Positions 59,244 through 64,000 of a DNA stretch of 64,000 nt are shown piece after piece. The notes below the pieces were generated by a model that searched no databases, was not told the DNA's origin, and saw nothing but the letters and a program-made list of their open reading frames with translations. The number at the start of each line of letters is the position of its first letter. Position 1 is the stretch's first letter. Where the stretch lies: positions 1 to 64,000 of the forward strand of contig JAGONM010000018.1 in the NCBI GenBank assembly GCA_017993055.1, in the 5' to 3' direction. This DNA comes from Armatimonadota bacterium. Its GTDB lineage: Bacteria; Armatimonadota; UBA5829; DTJY01. A program made the translations under genes and the position numbers.

Positions 59244-60020
59244 TTGACCCGCAATCACGCCGTCGTCGTTCTGCTTGCTCTCTTGTCCCTGGCCGCCGTC
59301 TCCCGTGTATCCGCCGCCGAACAAGCCGCGCCGAAAGCCGCCCCGAAGCCGAAGGCCCCCGCGGTGACGCGCACGCTCGACGCGCAGGTGAGCGGCTTCA
59401 CTTCGCAGGACGCCGACAACATATACGCGAGGCTCGCCATGGAGGAGAAGAAGGACGGCCGCACCTGGTACGTCAAGGGATCGCACAGCCGCACCCAGAC
59501 CAAGGCCACGCGCTACTACACGGTATCAACCACGAAACTCGACTCCCGGCTGGAGCGCGCGCTGAGCGAGAGGGATTTCAGCGTGCTCACCGCCGTCGTC
59601 AGCACCAGGGACAGGTCCTATTACTCCTCCTCGCCGAATGACTCCGGCTACGAGTTCGCATCTTACGGGGTCGGCAGGCGGCTCGACGCCAACATGAGGG
59701 GAGACCTCGGTCTCGGCCTTCTGCGCGTGCGGGATGACGACGACGGGTTCCGGCCGGCCCTGGTGGCGGCGCTCCGAGGCAGCAGGCCGCTCAGCGACAA
59801 GCTCACGCTGACCGCGGACACCATGCTGCTCCAGCCGGTCGGGGAAGCCGACTCGACCAAGCTCGACTCCGACATCGGGTTCTCCTATCAGATGGCCCCC
59901 GGGTTCTACCTGAGGCTCAACTGGCAGGCCACCAACCTGATCCGCTCCGCCTACAGCCTGAGCGAGTGGGACTCCGTCTGGCGGCTCAGCATCGCCTTCC
60001 GCCAGACCACGAAACACTGA
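59244..60020 (+). CDS. Outer-membrane beta-barrel protein (DUF481/YdiY-like)
   Basis: 258 residues from TTG 59244 (GGAGG eight nt upstream). Signal peptide VVVLLALLSLAAVSRVSAAE, a Pro/Ala/Lys linker, then alternating amphipathic strands (LDAQVSGFTSQDADNIYARL, FEASYG-like YEFASYGVGRRL, LTADTMLLQPVG, YLRLNWQATNLIRSAYSLS) ending in an aromatic/His terminus (SIAFRQTTKH). This is the pattern of DUF481 barrels. It implies an outer membrane, in line with the endolysin and lipoprotein seen elsewhere. Confidence 0.72.
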   Translation: MTRNHAVVVLLALLSLAAVSRVSAAEQAAPKAAPKPKAPAVTRTLDAQVSGFTSQDADNIYARLAMEEKKDGRTWYVKGSHSRTQTKATRYYTVSTTKLDSRLERALSERDFSVLTAVVSTRDRSYYSSSPNDSGYEFASYGVGRRLDANMRGDLGLGLLRVRDDDDGFRPALVAALRGSRPLSDKLTLTADTMLLQPVGEADSTKLDSDIGFSYQMAPGFYLRLNWQATNLIRSAYSLSEWDSVWRLSIAFRQTTKH

Positions 60021-60084
60021 TGCCTCGATCCGACGCTTACGCCGCCCGCGGGATGGGTAAAACTCAGCGGAGGTGGAAACAGCC

Positions 60085-61002
60085 GTGCACGACCTGATCA
60101 TCATAGGCGGAGGCCCCGCCGGAATGACCGCCGCCATCTACGCGGCGCGCAAGAAGATGGACGCCGTCGCCCTCTCTCCGCAGATCGGCGGCCAGGCCGT
60201 GTGGGCGTCGGAAGTCGAGAACTACCTCGGCTACCGGCTGATCTCCGGCATGGACCTCGTCGAGAAGTTCGAGTCGCACGTGAAAGACCTCGGGATGCGC
60301 GTCGTCGAGGCGGCCGTCCGAAGCCTGAGGGTGGACGGCAGGGCCTTCGCGGTCGAGACCGAGTCCGGGGAGTCCTACGAGGCGCGCGCGGTCATCGTCG
60401 CCTCGGGCAGGTCGTCCCGCCCGCTCGGCGCGGCCGGCGAGGAGGAGTTCAAGGGCCGGGGGGTGACCTACTGCGCCACCTGCGACGCCCCGCTCTTCGC
60501 CGGGGAGGACGTCGCCGTGGTCGGCACCGGCAACGCCGGCCTCGACGCCGCGATCCAGCTCTTCAAGTACGCCAGGCAGGTGACGATCGTCGAGATGCTC
60601 GACCACCTCACCGCGGATGAGTCCCTCCAGGACCGCGTCCGCGCCCGGCCGAACGGGACGATCATGCTCCGCACCCGCATCGTCGAGATCCTCGGCGACA
60701 AGTTCGTGACGGGCATCAGAATCCGCAACCTCGACACCGACGAGGAGTCGGTCCTGCCCGTCACCGGCGTCTTCGTGGAGATCGGCTCGCTCCCGAACGT
60801 CGGTTTCCTGCCGCCGGCACTCAAGCTGAACAAGTGGAACGAGATCGAGATAGACTGCGCCTGCGCCACGAACATCCCGGGCCTGTTCGCCGCGGGCGAC
60901 GTCACCAGCGTGCCGGAGAAGCAGATCGTCATCGCCGCGGGCGACGGGGCGAAGGCCCTGCTCTCAGCCCACGATTACCTCGTCCGCAACTTCCCGGGGT
61001 GA
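60085..61002 (+). CDS. Thioredoxin-reductase-like flavoprotein resembling the AhpF reductase half
   Basis: 305 residues from GTG 60085 (GGAGG upstream; GTG 60073 abuts that motif). FAD site GGGPAGMTAAIYAARKKM, redox pair CATC in GVTYCATCDAPLF (near residues 128-140), a second nucleotide fold VAVVGTGNAGLDAA, and a C-terminal GLFAAGDVTSVPEKQIVIAA FAD segment. The HRRxxFR-type NADPH motif of TrxB is replaced by VEMLDHLTADESLQDR, as in the NADH-linked AhpF C-terminal half. It likely reduces a thioredoxin- or AhpC-like partner with NADH; the partner is not in the window. Confidence 0.85.
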   Translation: MHDLIIIGGGPAGMTAAIYAARKKMDAVALSPQIGGQAVWASEVENYLGYRLISGMDLVEKFESHVKDLGMRVVEAAVRSLRVDGRAFAVETESGESYEARAVIVASGRSSRPLGAAGEEEFKGRGVTYCATCDAPLFAGEDVAVVGTGNAGLDAAIQLFKYARQVTIVEMLDHLTADESLQDRVRARPNGTIMLRTRIVEILGDKFVTGIRIRNLDTDEESVLPVTGVFVEIGSLPNVGFLPPALKLNKWNEIEIDCACATNIPGLFAAGDVTSVPEKQIVIAAGDGAKALLSAHDYLVRNFPG

Positions 61003-61024
61003 GCGGTGATCGTCAGTCAGCCGC

Positions 61025-61258
61025 GCTGTCCCCCTTGTCAAGGGGGACCGGCCTCCGGGCCGAGGGGGTTCTGCCGCCCACGCCCTTCGATACACTCTCC
61101 GCTTCGCTCCGAGCACTCAGGGCTGACGGTGTCTGTCGTATGTAATACCGGCGTCATCCTGAACTCGATTCAGGATCCATCCCTTCCCTGGATGCTGAGT
61201 CAAGCTCAGCATGACGTCAGGGGCGTGCCGGCCAGAACGCCCTTCGATACACGCGCCG
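61025..61258. repeat. R3, R1, R2 and a truncated R1 in series
   Basis: R3 (61026-61068), R1 first arm (61081-61126), R2 (61150-61218) and an R1 fragment CGCCCTTCGATACACGCGCC (61239-61258) that lies inside the 3' end of the PEP-CTERM gene. Confidence 0.8.
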
Positions 61259-62386
61259 CCTCCGGATCATCCCCGCCAGCGCCGCCAGTCCACCGCTCAG
61301 CGCGAGGAGGCTCGACGGCTCGGGGATCGGCTCCCACCGCGCGTACTTCAGGGTGAGCGTCTCCTTGTGCCAGTAAGATATGTGCGGGTTTCCGTCCGCG
61401 TCAAGCGCGATCGAGTTCGTCTCGCCGACGTTCGCCCCGGTATCCACAACGCTGATGACCCACGAGCTGCCGTTCCACGCCGCATGCTTGAGCTGACCCT
61501 TCGTGTAGTCCTGATAGCTGATGTGGGGCCTGCCCGACTTGTCGAGCGCCATGTTGCAGTAGCCGCCCAGACTGCCGATGCTCTCGACCGTCTCCACGTC
61601 CCAGGAACTGCCGTTCCTCCGCGCGAATTTCAGCGCGTTCGCCCAGTAGTCCCAGTAGGCGATGTTGGGATTCCCGCCGGGCCCGAGGCATATTGCCTGA
61701 CCGAACGGGTGGCCGCTCCCTACCTCAGACTTGTCCCAGCCGGTGCCGTTCCATCTGCCATACCAGACTTTCTCGCTGTTCCGGTAGACGACATGGGGCG
61801 TACCGCCGGAATCCACCGCGATCGAACTGAGGTCGGACGTTCCGGACGCGGTCTCCACCGGTACGATCGTCCAGGCGGCGCCGCTCAAATAGGCCATGTA
61901 GACCATCAGCCTGCTGCCACTCGCGGCATAGGATATGTACGGGACGCCGCTCGGGTTCAAGGCCAGCGACGGCTTGATCCCCGTGGTGCCGACCTGGTCC
62001 ACCCTGCTGGTCTGCCAGACCCCACCGACGCGCTTCGAGTACATGGCATCGAGCCAAGACCCGAATGGGCTGTAATATGCCACGCACGGGTTGCCCTGGC
62101 TGTCGAGTACCAGTGACCTGGACGTTCCGCCGGAGCCGTATTCGCTGGCCCCGACTTCGGCCCTCTGCCAGGCGGAGCCGTCCCATTCGGCAAATACCGC
62201 CATCGGCGTTACGGAGCCCGGGGCGAGGTAGGCCACGCACGGGTTGCCCCTGCCGTTGACGGCGATTGACGACCAGTTGCCCGCGTTGGCCTCGATGGTG
62301 CTGATCTGCCAGTCGGCGGACGCGGTGATGCATGCGGCCAGGCCGAGCGCGACCAGAACAAGTGTTACCGGCAGGCTGCTCTTCAT
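61217..62386 (-). CDS. PEP-CTERM protein with repeat-derived C-terminal tail
   Basis: 389 residues; AGGAGG precedes ATG 62386. Signal peptide LVLVALGLAACITASA. The body (about 25-345) is a series of about 50-residue propeller-type repeats with SIAVDSGGTPHVVY or SLVLDSQGNPCVAYY, then WNGSSWxxxxV, as in FG-GAP or carbohydrate-surface propellers. The sorting signal IPEPSSLLALSGG, a hydrophobic helix and RRRR lies at 354-378. An extra 11-residue tail (VYRRAFWPARP) is coded by an R1 fragment and adjoining bases. That is longer than usual for PEP-CTERM, and may or may not hinder exosortase processing. Confidence 0.85.
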   Translation of the reverse strand: MKSSLPVTLVLVALGLAACITASADWQISTIEANAGNWSSIAVNGRGNPCVAYLAPGSVTPMAVFAEWDGSAWQRAEVGASEYGSGGTSRSLVLDSQGNPCVAYYSPFGSWLDAMYSKRVGGVWQTSRVDQVGTTGIKPSLALNPSGVPYISYAASGSRLMVYMAYLSGAAWTIVPVETASGTSDLSSIAVDSGGTPHVVYRNSEKVWYGRWNGTGWDKSEVGSGHPFGQAICLGPGGNPNIAYWDYWANALKFARRNGSSWDVETVESIGSLGGYCNMALDKSGRPHISYQDYTKGQLKHAAWNGSSWVISVVDTGANVGETNSIALDADGNPHISYWHKETLTLKYARWEPIPEPSSLLALSGGLAALAGMIRRRRVYRRAFWPARP

Positions 62387-62482
62387 GTTAACCTCCTAAT
62401 ATATTGGTGTCGCACTTGCTTCTGCCGTCCCTGAGCCGCAACCGTGGCGCCGTACGACCGGAACGTCGGATGCTTCTTTACG

Positions 62483-62511
62483 AGGTTATCACCAGCTTGC
62501 CGGTCTGTCAA
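62483..62511 (-). promoter_or_regulatory. Sigma-70-type promoter for the PEP-CTERM gene
   Basis: On the minus strand TTGACA (62511-62506), a 17-nt spacer and TAACCT (62488-62483). Predicted start near 62476, about 90 nt before ATG 62386. Confidence 0.65.
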
Positions 62512-62674
62512 GGATTCTGCGCCCCAGTGACCCAAGAACCCGCAATAGTACCAGTGCCGGTATCCGCATCAGGCCTCAGATATCCGGTGGATGCGATGGC
62601 TTGACATCGCTTCTCCGGGCGGTGCCTCGACACGGCGTGTCCCCGGGCGTCGAGCCGCCGCAGTCCAAAGAGGC

Positions 62675-62792
62675 CGCCCTTCGATACACTCTCCGCTCCG
62701 CTCCGAGCACTCAGGACTCACGGTGATAGGCGGCCGGAGGAAAACCCGCTAGTCCTGAGTGCGCGCTCCGGCGCGTGTATCGAAGGACGGCC
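62675..62792. repeat. Full R1 pair
   Basis: CGCCCTTCGATACACTCTCC...ACTCAGGACT and GTCCTGAGTGCGCGCTCCGG...GTATCGAAGGAC around a 36-nt spacer. Confidence 0.85.
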
Positions 62793-62834
62793 TACCACGG
62801 CACGAGACCGCCTTGAACCTCGAACCTGGACCGC

Positions 62835-64000
62835 CTAGAAGAGCTGCCCCGGGGTCGGGACGACGGACTTGACGGAGAGGATCGCGACGTCGTCGTTGAG
62901 GCGGTCGCCCGCGTACCTGCGGATGTCCTCGTACAGGGCCTCGGGCAGGTTGCGGCTCCCCAGCCTGACGTGCCGCTCCACCATTTCCTGCAGGCCCTCT
63001 GTGTTCAGGAAGCCCTCCTCGCCGCGCGCGTCGGTCGCGCCGTCCGTGTAGAGCACGAGCACGTCGCCCTTCTTGAACGGGACCGTCTCGGCGGAGTATT
63101 CGGCCTCCTGAAGCGCGCCTGCGGCAACCCCCGTCGAGTCGAGGCAGACCAGCTTGCCCTCATCGGCGCGGTAGTGGAACGGAAGCTCGTGCCCCGCGTT
63201 GACGTAGCGGAACTCCCCGGCGTTCACGTCCGCCACCCCGTAGACCAGCGTGATGAACCGGCCGGTCGGCGTGTGAGCGCAGAGGGCGCTGTTCAGCCTA
63301 GTCACCACGGCGACGGGGTCCGGGTCGTCGTCCGAGTACGCCTTGATCATGTGCTTCGCCATGCCCATGTAAGCGGCCGCGTCGAGCCCCTTGCCCGAGA
63401 CGTCGCCGATCGCCAGGGCGTACCGGCCGTCGCCCAGCTCGATCACGTCGAAGAAGTCGCCCCCGACGGCCGCCTCCTGCCAGGCGGGCCGGTAGCACGC
63501 GGAGACTTCGATCCCGGGGAACTCACGGTCGAGCCCGGCCATCAGGCTCTCCTGCAGGGACGAGGCGATGCTCCGCTCGCGCTCGTAGACCTGGGCGTTC
63601 CGGACCCCCGCCGCCACGAACTTGCTCAGCATCTCCAGCAGGCGCGCCTCCGCCTCGGTCCAGGGCGCCCCGTCCGCGCTGCGAAAGACGTTGATCGCGC
63701 CGACCGTCCGGCCGCGGAGGGACATCGGCACGGAGAGCAGGTGGTGCACTCCGTCGTCCTTGCCGATGAGGACGGGATACTTGCAGTGCGCGCTGTTCGG
63801 CACGTCGTTCAGCACCTTCAGCCGCCCGGTCTCGGCGACCTCTATCGCGGTGGCGTCGCAGGCGTCGAAGTGCTCCGCCGCGGAGTGCTCCCTCGACGGG
63901 CGGTTCAGCCCGAGGATCTTCATCTTCTCGCTGTCCTTGTCGAAGATCAGCACGGAGCAGGTCTGCGCGGCGAGCGCCCGGCTCAACTCGACGCCGAGCC
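62835..64000 (-). CDS. GAF plus PP2C-type (SpoIIE/RsbU) phosphatase, N-terminally cut by the window edge
   Basis: The frame is open to base 64000, so the real start is outside. The visible part has a GAF-like sensor (about 1-150 of the visible 388; KYPVLIGKDDGVHHLLSVPM) followed by a PP2C serine phosphatase of the SpoIIE class: AAVGGDFFDVIELGDGRYAL, IGDVSGKGLDAAAYMGMAKH, YVNAGHELPF, VLVLYTDGATDARGEEG and DDVAILSVKS, with the metal-binding Asp residues in place. Such proteins dephosphorylate anti-sigma antagonists in partner-switching stress pathways or act on other regulators. The upstream part may carry more sensors. Confidence 0.9.
   Translation of the reverse strand, partial: LGVELSRALAAQTCSVLIFDKDSEKMKILGLNRPSREHSAAEHFDACDATAIEVAETGRLKVLNDVPNSAHCKYPVLIGKDDGVHHLLSVPMSLRGRTVGAINVFRSADGAPWTEAEARLLEMLSKFVAAGVRNAQVYERERSIASSLQESLMAGLDREFPGIEVSACYRPAWQEAAVGGDFFDVIELGDGRYALAIGDVSGKGLDAAAYMGMAKHMIKAYSDDDPDPVAVVTRLNSALCAHTPTGRFITLVYGVADVNAGEFRYVNAGHELPFHYRADEGKLVCLDSTGVAAGALQEAEYSAETVPFKKGDVLVLYTDGATDARGEEGFLNTEGLQEMVERHVRLGSRNLPEALYEDIRRYAGDRLNDDVAILSVKSVVPTPGQLF

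Noticed and set aside
1-64000. tRNA or rRNA genes
   Set aside because: No T-loop GGTTCGAATCC-type motifs with matching acceptor stems, and no rRNA signatures, were seen on reading either strand.

Overview
The window is about 63% GC and reads as a chromosomal piece of an uncultivated, envelope-rich bacterium. The best guess is Armatimonadota or a close relative. This is an inference from the mix of PEP-CTERM proteins, an H-X9-DG protein, RNase Y with YmdB, a recA-thpR-cinA cluster, Tat-exported sulfatase and Gfo/Idh proteins, URO-D and DUF6259 families, and many intergenic palindromes. No rRNA, tRNA or CRISPR array was seen.

Layout: 1-5.1 kb holds an ABC-F ATPase behind a possible leader peptide, then an ECF sigma / anti-sigma / secreted-protein operon. 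5.1-9.3 kb (minus strand) holds a tiny lipoprotein, a TPR protein, and a cyclic-di-GMP unit: a c-di-GMP-I riboswitch, a 55-residue Cys-rich protein and a membrane HD-GYP/GAF/GGDEF protein. 9.4-15.7 kb holds three secreted proteins, the last behind a sigma-54 promoter. 15.7-24.3 kb is a minus-strand housekeeping run (UbiA-type transferase, PKD protein, ymdB, rny, recX, recA, thpR, cinA). 24.3-30.1 kb has a sulfatase and a 1360-residue secreted protein. 30.2-30.7 kb carries three tandem units, each a sigma-54 promoter followed about 70 nt later by an intrinsic terminator. A fourth unit lies at 49 kb. 30.7-36.7 kb has an MFS transporter, a URO-D protein, DAHP synthase and a radical SAM protein. 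37-40.3 kb has a stop-interrupted exported gene and a YCF48-repeat protein. 40.5-47.1 kb has a Gfo/Idh oxidoreductase and a heme/cytochrome block (heptaheme cytochrome, two CcsA/HemX-like proteins, siroheme dehydrogenase, hemA). 47.2-48.6 kb is a lower-GC, membrane-anchored HNH nuclease. 50.3-57.4 kb is a Mu-like head and lysis remnant without terminase or tail genes. 57.6-64 kb has a small ACT-like regulator, a TIM-barrel protein, an outer-membrane barrel, an AhpF/TrxB-like reductase, a PEP-CTERM protein and a truncated PP2C phosphatase.

Several families of palindromic repeats fill most gaps. Some sit in frame inside genes (hemA, the phage portal, the phage protease), some form protein termini (recX, a PEP-CTERM protein), and one supplies a -35 box. 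The main discoveries offered are the sigma-54-driven small RNA family, the riboswitch with its hidden micro-gene, and the in-frame repeat insertions.
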